Shown here in pieces: positions 38,906 to 48,676 of a stretch of 64,000 nucleotides of DNA. This stretch comes from JAYPUG01 sp038117265 (GTDB lineage Bacteria; Pseudomonadota; Alphaproteobacteria; UBA6615). The translations under genes and the position numbers were made by a program. The notes beneath the pieces are model-generated. The model saw only the letters and a list, made by a program, of their open reading frames with translations, searched no databases and was not told where the DNA came from. The stretch's first letter is position 1, and each line of letters opens with the position of its first letter. The stretch spans positions 1 to 64,000 of the forward strand of contig JAYOFO010000007.1 of NCBI GenBank assembly GCA_038117265.1. The letters are read 5' to 3'.

Positions 38906-41900
38906 ATGTCCCACGCCGATTTCGTCCACCTCCGTGTCCATTCCGCCTATTCCCTCGCCGAGGGGGCGCTGCGCATCCCGCAGCTGGTCGCCCTGTGCCG
39001 CGAAAAGGCGATGCCGGCGGTCGCGATCACCGACACCGGCAACCTGTTCGGCGCGCTGGAATTCTCGCTGGCCGCGGCCAAGGCGGGTATCCAGCCGATC
39101 GTGGGCTGCCAGGTGGCGCTGGCGCGCGAGGAGAACCCCGATTCCAGCGCCAGCGGCGCGCGCTATGCCGATGGCGACCAGCTCGTCCTGCTGGCGCAGT
39201 CGCAAGCGGGCTACGGCAACCTGCTCGACCTCGTCAGCCGCTCCTACATCGAGATGGACGATGGCGGCCGGCCCATGGTGAAGCTTTCCGCGCTGGACGG
39301 GCGCACCGAGGGGCTGATCGCGCTCACGGGCGGGGTCGCGGGCCTGCCGGGCCGCCTGCTGGCCGAGGGGCAGGCCGGTGCGGCCGAGGCGGCGCTGCTG
39401 CGCCTGGCCGCCCTGTTCCCGGAGCGGCTCTATGTCGAACTGCAGCGCCACGGGCTCGACAGCGAGGACCGGCTGGAGCCGGCCTTCCTCGATCTCGCCT
39501 ACAAGCACGATTTGCCGCTGGTGGCGACCAACGAGGCGTTCTTCGCCGATGCCGACATGTACGAGGCCCACGACGCGCTGCTGTGCATCTCGCAGAGCGC
39601 CTACGTGTCGCAGTCCGAACGCCGCCGGGTGACGCCGGAACACCGGTTCAAGTCGGCGGCGGAGATGCGTGCGCTGTTCGCCGACCTGCCCGAGGCGATC
39701 GACAACACGCTGGTGGTGGCGCAGCGCTGCGCGTTCATGCCGACCGAGGCGAGCCCCATGCTGCCGCCGTTCCCCACCGTGGGGGCCAAGAGCGAGGACG
39801 ACGCGCTGCGCGCCGAGGCCGCGGCCGGCCTCGAGGCGCGGCTGGAGAGCCTTGTCTACGCCGCCGACATGGATGCCGCCGCCCGCGAGGCGACGGCGAA
39901 ACCGTACCGAGACAGGTTGAGCTTCGAGCTCGAAACCATTGTTAATATGGGATATTCAGGTTACTTCCTGATCGTCTCCGACTTCATCAAATGGTCCAAG
40001 GCCAACGGCGTCGCCGTGGGTCCGGGCCGCGGTTCGGGCGCCGGCTCGGTGGTCGCCTGGGCGCTGACCATCACCGACCTCGACCCGCTGCGCTTCGGGC
40101 TGTTCTTCGAGCGCTTCCTGAACCCCGAGCGTGTGTCGATGCCCGACTTCGACATCGACTTCTGCCAGGAACGCCGCGACGAGGTGATCCACTACGTCCA
40201 GCAGAAGTATGGCGACGACCGGGTCGCCCAGATCATCACCTTCGGCAAGCTGCAGGCGCGCGCCGTGGTGCGCGACGTCGGCCGGGTGCTCGAGATGCCC
40301 TACGGCCAGGTCGACCGGATCGCCAAGATGGTGCCCAACAACCCGGCGAACCCGGTGACCCTGAAGGAGGCGATCGAGGGGGAACCGCAGCTCCAGGCGA
40401 TGCGCGACGAGGACGAGGCGGTCGCGCATCTGCTTGATATCGCACTGAAACTCGAGGGGCTGTACCGGAACTCCTCGACCCATGCGGCCGGCGTGGTGAT
40501 CGGCGACCGGCCGCTGTCGGAGACCATTCCGCTGTATCGCGATCCGCGGTCGGCGACCCTGGCGACCCAGTTCTCGATGAAATATGTCGAGGCGGCGGGG
40601 CTGGTGAAATTCGATTTCCTGGGCCTCAAGACCCTCGACGTGCTGCAGAAGGCCGTGGAACTGCTCGCCGAAAGCGGAATCGCGGTCGATCTGGCGGCTC
40701 TGCCGCTCGACGATGCCAGGACCTTCGAGATGCTCGGCCGCGGCGACACGACCGGCGTGTTCCAGTGTGAATCCTCGGGCGTGCGCGACGTGCTGCGCAA
40801 GCTGGGGCCGGACCGGTTCGAGGACATCATCGCGGTCGTGGCGCTGTACCGCCCCGGCCCGATGGACAACATCCCCAGCTACATCTCGCGCAAGCACGGC
40901 AAGGAAGAGGTCGACTACCTGCACGAAAATCTCGAGGCCTGCCTGGGCGAGACCTACGGCATCCCGATCTACCAGGAGCAGGTGATGCAGATGGCGCAGG
41001 AGCTGGCGGGCTACACGCTGGGCGGCGCCGACCTGCTGCGCCGCGCCATGGGCAAGAAGATCAAGGCCGAGATGGACGCCCAGCAGGAGACGTTCGTCGC
41101 CGGCGCGGCGAAGAACGGGGTGCCCGAGGCCACATCGGCCCGCATCTTCGAGACCATCGCCAAGTTCGCGGGCTACGGCTTCAACAAGGCCCACGCCGCC
41201 GCCTATGCGCTGATCGCCTACCAGACGGCCTATCTGAAGGCGAATTATCCGGTCGAGTTCTTCGCCGCGTCGATGACACTGGACATGGGCAACACAGACA
41301 AGCTGGCGATCTACAAGCAGGAACTGGCGAAGAACCGCATATCCCTGCTGCCGCCCGACATCAACGCCTCCCACGTCGAATTCTCCGTGGAGGGCGTGCG
41401 CGACGCCGATGTCGATGTCGATGCGGGCGAGGCGGCCGATGCGGAGGCCGCGCGCCCGGTCGGCGGCATCCGCTACGCGCTGGCCGCCATCAAGGGCGTC
41501 GGCAGCGGGGCCGTGCGCGACCTGGTGGCTGAGCGCACGGCCAACGGGCCCTTCGACGACCCCTTCGCCGTGGCCAGCCGGCTCGACCCCCATGTCCTGA
41601 ACCGCCGCCAGCTCGAACAGCTGGTCTGCGCCGGCGCCTTCGACCGGCTCGACGGCAACCGGGCGCGGGTGTTCGGCGGGATCGACCAGATCCTCGCTCA
41701 TGCCCAGAGCACCCAGCGCGAGCGCGAAACCGGCCAGTTCAACCTGCTCGGCGAGATGGCGGACGAGGCGGGTGCCGCGCCGCGCCTGCCGGCGCGCGAC
41801 GACTGGGTCCAGTCCGAGCGCCTGCAGCGCGAACTGGACGCGATCGGGTTCTACATGTCCGCCCATCCGCTCGACGAGTATGCCAAGCTCCTCGACCGCC

Positions 41901-42454
41901 TCGGCATCGTCGGCAGCGCCGATGTCGAGCGCACGGTGGCCGCCCAGGGCGGCGCGGCGGTGATTGCGCTCGCCGGCTCGGTGATCGCGGTCCAGCAGCG
42001 CACCTCGCAGCGGGGCAGCAAATACGCCTTCGTGCAGCTCTCCGACGCGTCGGGAACCTATGAGGTGACGATGTTCGCCGAGGTGCTGGCCGCCGCGCGC
42101 GAGACGCTGGAGAGCGGCAAGCCGGTGCTGGTGCAGACCGCAGCGCGGATCGAGGACGGCCAGCTGCGCCTGACGGTCCAGAGCGTGCGCGAACTCGACG
42201 CCGCGGCCGCTAGCGCGCCGGTGGCGATCCGCATCTGGGTCGAGGATTCCGATCCGCTCGGATCGCTCAAATCCCTGATCGAGCGGGAGGCCCTGCCGTC
42301 GAACGCGCGGCCGGGCAACGGGCGGATCAGCCTGGTGATCCCGGACGGCGGGCGCGACGTGGTCGTGCGGCTCGACGGGTCCTATGTCTGCACGCCGCAG
42401 CTGCGCCAGGCGATGCGCGCGATCGCCGGCGTGGTCGACGTGCAGGAACTGTAG
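38906..42454 (+). CDS. dnaE: DNA polymerase III subunit alpha
   Basis: 1182 residues. The order is an N-terminal PHP domain (FVHLRVHSAYSLAEGALRI), the palm with catalytic aspartates in PDFDID (residues 413-418), the fingers with AGYGFNKAHAAAYALIAYQT, the helix-hairpin-helix region, and a C-terminal OB-fold domain (AFVQLSDASGTYEVTMF). This is the replicative polymerase that synthesises the leading and lagging strands. It starts 78 bases after lolD. Location next to lolCD is usual for the group. Confidence 0.97.
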   Translation: MSHADFVHLRVHSAYSLAEGALRIPQLVALCREKAMPAVAITDTGNLFGALEFSLAAAKAGIQPIVGCQVALAREENPDSSASGARYADGDQLVLLAQSQAGYGNLLDLVSRSYIEMDDGGRPMVKLSALDGRTEGLIALTGGVAGLPGRLLAEGQAGAAEAALLRLAALFPERLYVELQRHGLDSEDRLEPAFLDLAYKHDLPLVATNEAFFADADMYEAHDALLCISQSAYVSQSERRRVTPEHRFKSAAEMRALFADLPEAIDNTLVVAQRCAFMPTEASPMLPPFPTVGAKSEDDALRAEAAAGLEARLESLVYAADMDAAAREATAKPYRDRLSFELETIVNMGYSGYFLIVSDFIKWSKANGVAVGPGRGSGAGSVVAWALTITDLDPLRFGLFFERFLNPERVSMPDFDIDFCQERRDEVIHYVQQKYGDDRVAQIITFGKLQARAVVRDVGRVLEMPYGQVDRIAKMVPNNPANPVTLKEAIEGEPQLQAMRDEDEAVAHLLDIALKLEGLYRNSSTHAAGVVIGDRPLSETIPLYRDPRSATLATQFSMKYVEAAGLVKFDFLGLKTLDVLQKAVELLAESGIAVDLAALPLDDARTFEMLGRGDTTGVFQCESSGVRDVLRKLGPDRFEDIIAVVALYRPGPMDNIPSYISRKHGKEEVDYLHENLEACLGETYGIPIYQEQVMQMAQELAGYTLGGADLLRRAMGKKIKAEMDAQQETFVAGAAKNGVPEATSARIFETIAKFAGYGFNKAHAAAYALIAYQTAYLKANYPVEFFAASMTLDMGNTDKLAIYKQELAKNRISLLPPDINASHVEFSVEGVRDADVDVDAGEAADAEAARPVGGIRYALAAIKGVGSGAVRDLVAERTANGPFDDPFAVASRLDPHVLNRRQLEQLVCAGAFDRLDGNRARVFGGIDQILAHAQSTQRERETGQFNLLGEMADEAGAAPRLPARDDWVQSERLQRELDAIGFYMSAHPLDEYAKLLDRLGIVGSADVERTVAAQGGAAVIALAGSVIAVQQRTSQRGSKYAFVQLSDASGTYEVTMFAEVLAAARETLESGKPVLVQTAARIEDGQLRLTVQSVRELDAAAASAPVAIRIWVEDSDPLGSLKSLIEREALPSNARPGNGRISLVIPDGGRDVVVRLDGSYVCTPQLRQAMRAIAGVVDVQEL

Positions 42455-42517
42455 CCGCCGCCCGGAAAAGGCGTATAAAATCCTCCCTCGAACAAGAAAA
42501 CGGGGGAGTCAGAGACA

Positions 42518-42847
42518 ATGTCCACCAAGCTCATGGAGCGTACGGCCGCCGAGGCCGCGGACCGCGAAGTCGGTCATTTCGAGGTCCTCGTCGACGACGC
42601 GCGGACCCGCATCACCCAGTGGCACATCAAGCCGGGGCAGCAGACCGGCTGGCACTCCCACGATTTCGACTATGTGACCATCCAGCAGTCCGAGGGCCAG
42701 CTGCACATGGAGCATGCCGACGGGTCGGAGCGCGACGTTTTCTACGTGCCGGGCACGGCCGTGGCGATCAAGGCGCCGGTGGAGCACAATGCCACCAATG
42801 TGGGCGACGTCGACATCCGCGTCCTCGAAATCGAATACAAGAGCTGA
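42518..42847 (+). CDS. Single-domain cupin, first of a tandem pair
   Basis: 109 residues with a strong ribosome site (GGGGGAG). One cupin barrel carries GWHSHDFDYV and later VEHNATN, which supply candidate metal-binding histidines. It ends in LEIEYKS. The next gene, 16 bases on, is a clear paralogue ending LEIEYKKG. Cupins of this size may be isomerases, dioxygenases or sugar-binding proteins; nothing here fixes the function. Confidence 0.75.
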   Translation: MSTKLMERTAAEAADREVGHFEVLVDDARTRITQWHIKPGQQTGWHSHDFDYVTIQQSEGQLHMEHADGSERDVFYVPGTAVAIKAPVEHNATNVGDVDIRVLEIEYKS

Positions 42848-42863
42848 CGGGCGGAGCGGTCGC

Positions 42864-43205
42864 ATGTCGCAGAAGCTCGAGGAACGCACGAAGGCCGAGG
42901 TTCCGGCGGAGAACCGGGGCCATTACGAGGTGCTGGTCGACAACGACACCACCCGGATCACCTTCCACCACATCGAGAAGGGCCAGTGTTCGGGCTGGCA
43001 CCTGCACGATACGAACTATGTCGGCTATCACTTCGGCGACAGCGAGGTGCGGATCGAGCGCGGCGAGGGCGATGCGCCGACGACCATGGCGTCGAACAAG
43101 GGTGTGGCGACCTTCTACGACGTCGGCGACGGCTTCGAGCACAACGTCACGGTCGTCAGCGACACGCCGCTGATCGCGCTGGAGATCGAGTACAAGAAGG
43201 GGTGA
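42864..43205 (+). CDS. Single-domain cupin, second of a tandem pair
   Basis: 113 residues from the ATG at 42864. GWHLHDTNYV and FEHNVTV correspond to the histidine motifs of its upstream neighbour, and the overall layout is the same, so it arose by duplication. Divergence in the middle (ERGEGDAPTTMASNKG) suggests a different ligand. Its stop overlaps the GTG of the HlyD/HepT-like chimera. Confidence 0.75.
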   Translation: MSQKLEERTKAEVPAENRGHYEVLVDNDTTRITFHHIEKGQCSGWHLHDTNYVGYHFGDSEVRIERGEGDAPTTMASNKGVATFYDVGDGFEHNVTVVSDTPLIALEIEYKKG

Positions 43206-43813
43206 GGCTGGCCACCGCCGAACAGGAGGCCGAGGGCGCGCCCCAGGAGCTGATCAAGGCCGACCGGCGCACCGTGCGCCAGATTCTCACCGCCCCCGTC
43301 GACGGGGTGGTACAGAAACTCGCGGCCTACACGGTGGGCGGCGTGGTGAACACCGGCGACCCGGTGCTCGTCGTTGTGCCCGCCGGCCGCACCCTGGAGG
43401 TGGAGGCGAGCGTGCTCAACAAGGACGTCGGCTTCGTCGAGGCGGGCCAGATCGTCGAGGTGAAGCTGGAGGCGTTCCCGTTCACCCGCTGCGGCACGAT
43501 CCACGGCTATCTCGACGGGTGCGACGCGGCGCTCTGGCATGCGGAGGCCATGCGGCGTGACGCGGTTGAGCGCCGGCTTCTCGTGATTGCCGAGGCGGCC
43601 GCGAGCCTTGGCGAATTGGCGGAGACGGATATCCCGGACCAGCCCTGGCCCGCGATCCGTGGCATCGGCAACCGGCGGCGGCACGAGTACGGCGCGGTCG
43701 ACGATAGGTTGATCTGGAACCTGGTCTCGGGGCCGCAATTGCAACCGCTCTGCGATGCCGTGGCGAAGCGCCTGGACCGTGGCGGTGTGGCCGACGGCGC
43801 GGAAGACGCCTGA
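43202..43813 (+). pseudogene. Chimera of a HlyD-type adaptor fragment and a HepT/DUF86-like fragment
   Basis: One open frame of 203 codons with a GTG at 43202. The first half, up to about residue 100, matches the C-terminal core of type I secretion membrane-fusion proteins: TAPVDGVVQKLAAYTVGGVV, then VLNKDVGFVEAGQIVEVKLE and FPFTRCGTI. It lacks the membrane anchor and most of the coiled coil. From about residue 105 the text becomes HepT/DUF86-like: EAMRRDAVERRLLVIAEAA, QPWPAIRGIGN, then RRRHEYGAVDDRLIWNL. The start of that domain is also missing. No MntA-type partner and no ABC exporter are nearby. I read it as two truncated genes fused by deletion. Expression is uncertain. Confidence 0.65.
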
Positions 43814-43835
43814 CCCCGATTAAAACCTTGAATCG

Positions 43836-43957
43836 CCGGCGGCTTGGGGGTATCAAGCCGCCGGTTCCCGTTTGATTGCGGGAACTTAATTCCACACGTA
43901 GACCTGCGGCAGGCGGACAGACAGACCCGCACGTCGATCCGGTGCCCCCGAGGGGGC
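43836..43957 (+). promoter_or_regulatory. Structured leader upstream of rpsB
   Basis: Three hairpins occur in the 183-base spacer before rpsB. The first is CCGGCGGCTTG (43836-43846) with CAAGCCGCCGG (43854-43864). The second is GTTCCCG (43864-43870) with CGGGAAC (43879-43885). The third is GCCCC (43944-43948) with GGGGC (43953-43957). None is followed by a T run. The place fits an autoregulatory S2 leader or an upstream terminator; the call is structural only. Confidence 0.45.
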
Positions 43958-43996
43958 GACAGTCTGCGGAGGCACGAACCGGTAAAGGAGAGACCC

Positions 43997-44833
43997 ATGG
44001 CGGTCCCGACGTTCACCATGCGTCAGCTTCTAGAAGCTGGCGTTCATTTCGGTCACAACACCCGGCGCTGGAATCCGAAGATGGCGCCGTTCATCTTCGG
44101 CGACCGCAACGGCATCCACATCATCGACCTGCAGCAGACGGTCCCGATGCTGTATGCGGCGCTCAATGCGGTCCGCGACGTGGCATCGGGCGGCGGGCGC
44201 GTGCTCTTCGTCGGCACCAAGCGCGCGGCGAGCGACATCGTCGCGGAATCGGCGCGCAAGTGCGGCCAGTACTACGTCAACCAGCGCTGGCTCGGCGGCA
44301 TGCTGACCAACTGGAAGACCATTTCCCATTCGATCAAGACCCTGAAGGAACTGGAAGAGCAGCTTTCGAGCGACGCCACCCAGGGCCTGACGAAGAAGGA
44401 GCTGCTGAACCTGACGCGCCAGCGCGACAAGCTGGAAATGGCGCTCGGCGGCATCAAGGAGATGGGCGGGCGTCCCGACCTGATCGTGGTGATCGACACC
44501 AACAAGGAAGACATCGCGATCAAGGAGGCCAAGAAGCTTGGCATTCCGGTCATCGGCGTCGTCGACTCGAATTCGAACCCGACCGACATCGACATGCCGA
44601 TCCCGGGTAACGACGATGCGATGCGCGCGATCCAGCTCTATTGCGACCTGTTCGCCGGCGCGGTGATCGACGGGCTGCAGCAGGAGATGGCCGAGTCGGG
44701 CGTCGATATCGGCGCCGCCGAGGCGCCGCCGGAAGAGGTGGCGGTTGCCGAGGCCGCGGCCGAGCCGGCTCCTGCCGAAGCGGCGCCCACCGAGGCGGCC
44801 CCTGCGGACGCGGAAGCCGCACCGGCGAATTAA
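43997..44833 (+). CDS. rpsB: 30S ribosomal protein S2
   Basis: 278 residues from the ATG at 43997 with AAAGGAGAG upstream; the frame is open earlier but unlike S2. The core begins [20 protein letters not shown] and includes [14 protein letters not shown] and [19 protein letters not shown]. The last 40 or so residues are an Ala-Pro-Glu-rich tail, common in this group. It binds the small subunit with S1-type contacts and heads the rpsB-tsf unit. Confidence 0.97.
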   Translation: MAVPTFTMRQLLEAGVHFGHNTRRWNPKMAPFIFGDRNGIHIIDLQQTVPMLYAALNAVRDVASGGGRVLFVGTKRAASDIVAESARKCGQYYVNQRWLGGMLTNWKTISHSIKTLKELEEQLSSDATQGLTKKELLNLTRQRDKLEMALGGIKEMGGRPDLIVVIDTNKEDIAIKEAKKLGIPVIGVVDSNSNPTDIDMPIPGNDDAMRAIQLYCDLFAGAVIDGLQQEMAESGVDIGAAEAPPEEVAVAEAAAEPAPAEAAPTEAAPADAEAAPAN

Positions 44834-44881
44834 CGCTTTAAAACAGATAGTTCTGAATCTTTATTCGAGTGGAGAATCGGC

Positions 44882-45799
44882 ATGGCTGAGATCACGGCGG
44901 CAGCCGTCAAGGAGCTGCGCGAGAAATCCGGCGCGGGCATGATGGACTGCAAGACCGCGCTGACCGAGTCCGGCGGCGACATGGAGGCGGCGGTCGACTG
45001 GCTGCGCAAGAAGGGCCTGTCCGCGGCGGCGAAGAAGGCCGGCCGGGCCGCGGCCGAGGGCCTCGTCGGCCTGGCGGTCGAGGGCCAGACGGGCGCGCTG
45101 GTTGAGGTCAATGCCGAGACTGATTTCGTGGCCCGCAACGAGACCTTTCAGGGGTTCGTCGGCGATGTCGCGAAGCTCGCGGTCGGCGCCGGAGAGAGCG
45201 TCGACGGGCTGAAGGCCGCGTCCTACGACGGCGGTACGGTGGAGAGCGCGACGGTCGACCTGGTTGCGAAGATTGGCGAGAACATCGGCCTGCGCCGCTC
45301 GGCCCGGCTTTCCGTGGGCCAGGGCGTCGTCTCGGGCTATGTGCACAACCAGATCGCGCCGGGCCTGGGCAAGATCGGCGTCCTGGTGGCGCTCGAATCC
45401 GCCGGCGATGCCAGCAAGCTCGAGGAGCTCGGCCGGCAGCTGGCGATGCATGTCGCGGCGGCCCAGCCGCAGTTCCTGGATATCGCATCCGTCGATGCCG
45501 ACGCGCTGGCGCGCGAGCGCGACGTGCTGGCCGAGCAGGCCCGCGCCTCGGGCAAGCCCGACGAGATCGTCCAGAAGATGGTCGAGGGCCGCCTGCGCAA
45601 GTATTACGAGGAAGTGGTCCTGGTCGAGCAGACCTACGTGATCGACGGCGAGACGAAGATCTCCAAGGTCGTCGAGGCGGCCGCGAAGGACATCGGCACG
45701 CCGGTCAAGATCGCCGGGTTCGTCCGGTTCACGCTGGGCGAGGGCGTCGAGCGCCGCACCGACGATTTCGCCGACGAGGTCGCGAAACTCGCGGGCTAG
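44882..45799 (+). CDS. tsf: Elongation factor Ts
   Basis: 305 residues. The N-terminal UBA-like domain and the TDFV motif are clear: [19 protein letters not shown] and [16 protein letters not shown]. It exchanges GDP for GTP on EF-Tu. It follows rpsB after 48 AT-rich bases with ribosome site GGAGAA, and precedes pyrH. Confidence 0.97.
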   Translation: MAEITAAAVKELREKSGAGMMDCKTALTESGGDMEAAVDWLRKKGLSAAAKKAGRAAAEGLVGLAVEGQTGALVEVNAETDFVARNETFQGFVGDVAKLAVGAGESVDGLKAASYDGGTVESATVDLVAKIGENIGLRRSARLSVGQGVVSGYVHNQIAPGLGKIGVLVALESAGDASKLEELGRQLAMHVAAAQPQFLDIASVDADALARERDVLAEQARASGKPDEIVQKMVEGRLRKYYEEVVLVEQTYVIDGETKISKVVEAAAKDIGTPVKIAGFVRFTLGEGVERRTDDFADEVAKLAG

Positions 45800-45830
45800 G
45801 CCCCCAACCGGAACCGGGACGGGCACGACG

Positions 45831-46556
45831 ATGCGCGGCAATTCGCCCTACAAACGCGTTCTCCTGAAGATTTCAGGCGAAGTCCTGATGGGCGATGGGG
45901 AGTTCGGCCTCGACCCCGAGACCGTCGCCCGGGTGGCCGGCGACATCGCCGAGGTCCGCGCCCAGGGCTTCGAGCTCTGCCTCGTGGTCGGCGGCGGGAA
46001 TATCTTCCGCGGCGTGTCGGTGGCGGCCCAGGGAATGGAGCGGGCGAGCGCCGACTATATGGGCATGCTCGCCACGGTGATGAACGCGCTGGCGCTGCAG
46101 TCGGCGCTGGAAGCCCGCGACGTGCCGACCCGCGTCCTGTCGGCGATTCCCATGGCGACCGTGTGCGAGCCCTATATCCGCCGCCGCGCCGACCGGCACC
46201 TGGAAAAGGGCCGGGTGGTGATCTTCGCCGCGGGAACCGGAAATCCGTATTTCACGACCGATACGGCGGCCGCGCTGCGCGCCTCGGAGATGAACTGCGA
46301 TTGCCTGATGAAGGGGACCAAGGTCGACGGCGTCTATGCGTCGGACCCGAAGCTCGACCCGGACGCCGAACGTTTCGAGCGCCTGACCCATTTCGAGGTG
46401 TTGCAGCGCGACCTGAAGGTCATGGACGCGGCGGCGATAACCCTCTGCCGCGAGAACGACATTCCGATTATTGTGTTCTCCATCCAGAACGCAGGTGAGG
46501 TGAAACGGGTCCTGGAAGGCCAGGGCCGGTTCACGATCGTAACCGGGGAGGGCTAG
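45831..46556 (+). CDS. pyrH: Uridylate kinase
   Basis: 241 residues, amino-acid-kinase fold. [11 protein letters not shown] is the phosphate-binding start and [22 protein letters not shown] the UMP kinase signature, with [15 protein letters not shown] for nucleotide binding. It phosphorylates UMP to UDP, feeding RNA and UDP-sugar synthesis that the lipid A genes downstream also need. Its stop abuts the frr start. Confidence 0.97.
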   Translation: MRGNSPYKRVLLKISGEVLMGDGEFGLDPETVARVAGDIAEVRAQGFELCLVVGGGNIFRGVSVAAQGMERASADYMGMLATVMNALALQSALEARDVPTRVLSAIPMATVCEPYIRRRADRHLEKGRVVIFAAGTGNPYFTTDTAAALRASEMNCDCLMKGTKVDGVYASDPKLDPDAERFERLTHFEVLQRDLKVMDAAAITLCRENDIPIIVFSIQNAGEVKRVLEGQGRFTIVTGEG

Positions 46557-47111
46557 ATGTCTGCGGACGAAGGTGATCTCAAGCGCCGCATGGACGGCGC
46601 GCTGGACGCGCTGAAGCGCGAATTCGGGGGATTGCGGACCGGGCGCGCGTCGACCGCGCTGCTCGAGAACATCGCGGTCGAGGTCTACGGGGCCTCGATG
46701 CCGATGAACCAGATCGGCACCATCAGCGTGCCCGAGCCGCGGTTGCTGACGGTCCAGGTCTGGGACAATGGCAACGTGAAGGCGGTCGAGAAGGCGATCA
46801 TGGACTCCGAGCTGGGGCTGAACCCTCAGACCGAGGGCAACCTGCTGCGCGTCCCGATTCCCGAGTTGAGCGAGGAACGGCGCGAGGAGATGGCCAAGGT
46901 CGCCGCGAAATATGCCGAGCAGGCGCGGATCGCGGTCCGAAACGTGCGCCGGGACGGGATGGATTCCCTGAAGCGGCTCGAGAAGGACGGCGAAATCTCG
47001 CAAGACGAGCAACGCGCCCGCGGCGACGACATCCAGAAATTGACCGACCGGCACATCGCCACCATCGACGAACTGCTCAGCGCCAAGGAGCAGGAGATCA
47101 TGCAGGTCTGA
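46557..47111 (+). CDS. frr: Ribosome recycling factor
   Basis: 184 residues. [16 protein letters not shown] and [20 protein letters not shown] belong to the three-helix domain, and [10 protein letters not shown] is the signature. With EF-G it splits the post-termination ribosome. It starts on the base after the pyrH stop, so it is probably translationally coupled. Confidence 0.97.
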   Translation: MSADEGDLKRRMDGALDALKREFGGLRTGRASTALLENIAVEVYGASMPMNQIGTISVPEPRLLTVQVWDNGNVKAVEKAIMDSELGLNPQTEGNLLRVPIPELSEERREEMAKVAAKYAEQARIAVRNVRRDGMDSLKRLEKDGEISQDEQRARGDDIQKLTDRHIATIDELLSAKEQEIMQV

Positions 47112-47115
47112 CGCG

Positions 47116-47838
47116 ATGGACGACGCCTCCAGCCCTGCCGTTCCCGCCCATGTCGCCATCATCATGGACGGCAACGGGCGCTGGGCGAAGGCACGCGGCC
47201 TGCCGCGCACGGCCGGCCACAAGAAGGGGGCGGACGCCGTCCAGCGGACGATCGAGGCCGCCGAGGACATTGGCATCGGCTACCTCACCCTGTTCGGGTT
47301 CAGCTCCGAGAACTGGAACCGTCCCAGCGGCGAGGTCGGCGACCTGATGGGCCTGTTGCGGCGCTATCTGCAGGCCGAGACGGCGGAAATGCACCGCCGG
47401 AACGTCCGCATTCGCGTGATCGGCGACCGGGCCCGCTTCTCCGACGATATCGTCGCGCTGATCGAGGCGGCCGAGGGGATGACGGCGGGCAACACCGGCC
47501 TCAACCTGACCGCAGCCCTCAGCTATGGCGGGCGCCAGGACATCGCCGCGGCGGCGCGTGCGCTGGCGTCGCGCGCCGTGGCCGGCGAGATCGCACCGGC
47601 CGACATCGACGAGGAGCTGTTCGCCCGGCACCTCTGGACCCATGACCTGCCGGATCCCGACCTGGTGATCCGCACCAGCAACGAGCAGCGGATCAGCAAT
47701 TTCCTGCTCTGGCAGTCGGCCTATGCCGAGCTGGTCTTCGCCGACGTGCTGTGGCCCGAATTCGGGCGCGTGCATCTCGAGCAGTGCATCGCGGAATACC
47801 ACCGGCGCGAACGGAGATTCGGCGCGCTCGCCGGCTGA
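47116..47838 (+). CDS. uppS: Undecaprenyl diphosphate synthase (cis-prenyltransferase)
   Basis: 240 residues. IIMDGNGRWAKARG carries catalytic Asp18, and FGFSSENWNRP is the second conserved block. Near the C-terminus the motif reads RTSNEQRISNF (186-196) where most family members have RTSGE; Asn189 replaces the usual Gly. It makes the C55 lipid carrier for peptidoglycan and O-antigen. Confidence 0.95.
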   Translation: MDDASSPAVPAHVAIIMDGNGRWAKARGLPRTAGHKKGADAVQRTIEAAEDIGIGYLTLFGFSSENWNRPSGEVGDLMGLLRRYLQAETAEMHRRNVRIRVIGDRARFSDDIVALIEAAEGMTAGNTGLNLTAALSYGGRQDIAAAARALASRAVAGEIAPADIDEELFARHLWTHDLPDPDLVIRTSNEQRISNFLLWQSAYAELVFADVLWPEFGRVHLEQCIAEYHRRERRFGALAG

Positions 47839-47842
47839 GCCC

Positions 47843-48676
47843 GTGAACGCGACATCGCCCAACGATGCGCCTGCGAAGGGACCGAGCAACCTCGTCCTGC
47901 GAACCCTCTCCGCGCTCGTCCTGATACCCGTCGCGCTCGCCGCCGTGTGGTTCGGCGACGTCTGGTTCGCCGGGCTCGTGGCCGTGGTGGTGCTCGCCGC
48001 CGGCGCGGAGTGGCGCGGCATGGCCGCGCTGGAGCGGCGCGGCATCGGCACCCTGCTGCTGACGGCACCTTTGTTCGTCGTCGTGGCGGCGCAGGCCGCC
48101 TCGGCCCAGGCCGGGCTGCTGGTGCTGGCCGTGGCGCTGCTCATCGGCCTCGCGGCGTTCGGCTCGCCCTGGGGCGAGCGTCGCTGGGCATTGACGGCGC
48201 TGGTCCATCTGGGCCTGCCGGCGCTCGCGCTGATTTGGCTGCGCGCGGCGCCCGACATCGGTGCCGATCTGGTGTTCTTCCTCTTCGTGGCGGTCTGGCT
48301 GGCCGACATCGGCGGCTATGCCGTCGGCCGCACCATCGGCGGACCGCGTCTTGCGCCGCTGGTAAGCCCCGGCAAGACCTGGGCCGGGCTGAGCGGTGCG
48401 CTTGCGTTCCCGGCGGTCGGCGCATTCGCCTTCGCGCGCTGGGCCGATATCGCGGCCGAGCCGATCGTCCTGGTGGCGATCGCGCTCGCGCTGATGGCGC
48501 AGGCCGGCGACCTGTTCGAATCCTGGGTGAAACGCCGGTTCGGCGTTAAGGATTCGGGCGCCTCGATTCCGGGGCACGGCGGTGTACTGGACCGGGTCGA
48601 CGGCGTAATGTTCGCCGCGCCGGCGATGGTTCTCGTCGCCATGCTCATCGGTACGGATTTCGTTCAATGGCGCTGA
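47843..48676 (+). CDS. cdsA: Phosphatidate cytidylyltransferase
   Basis: 277 residues from the GTG at 47843, four bases after uppS; the ribosome site is poor. Several membrane helices lead to the family signature VKRRFGVKDSGASIPGHGG followed by VLDRVD. It makes CDP-diacylglycerol from CTP and phosphatidate. It overlaps dxr by 10 bases. Confidence 0.95.
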   Translation: MNATSPNDAPAKGPSNLVLRTLSALVLIPVALAAVWFGDVWFAGLVAVVVLAAGAEWRGMAALERRGIGTLLLTAPLFVVVAAQAASAQAGLLVLAVALLIGLAAFGSPWGERRWALTALVHLGLPALALIWLRAAPDIGADLVFFLFVAVWLADIGGYAVGRTIGGPRLAPLVSPGKTWAGLSGALAFPAVGAFAFARWADIAAEPIVLVAIALALMAQAGDLFESWVKRRFGVKDSGASIPGHGGVLDRVDGVMFAAPAMVLVAMLIGTDFVQWR

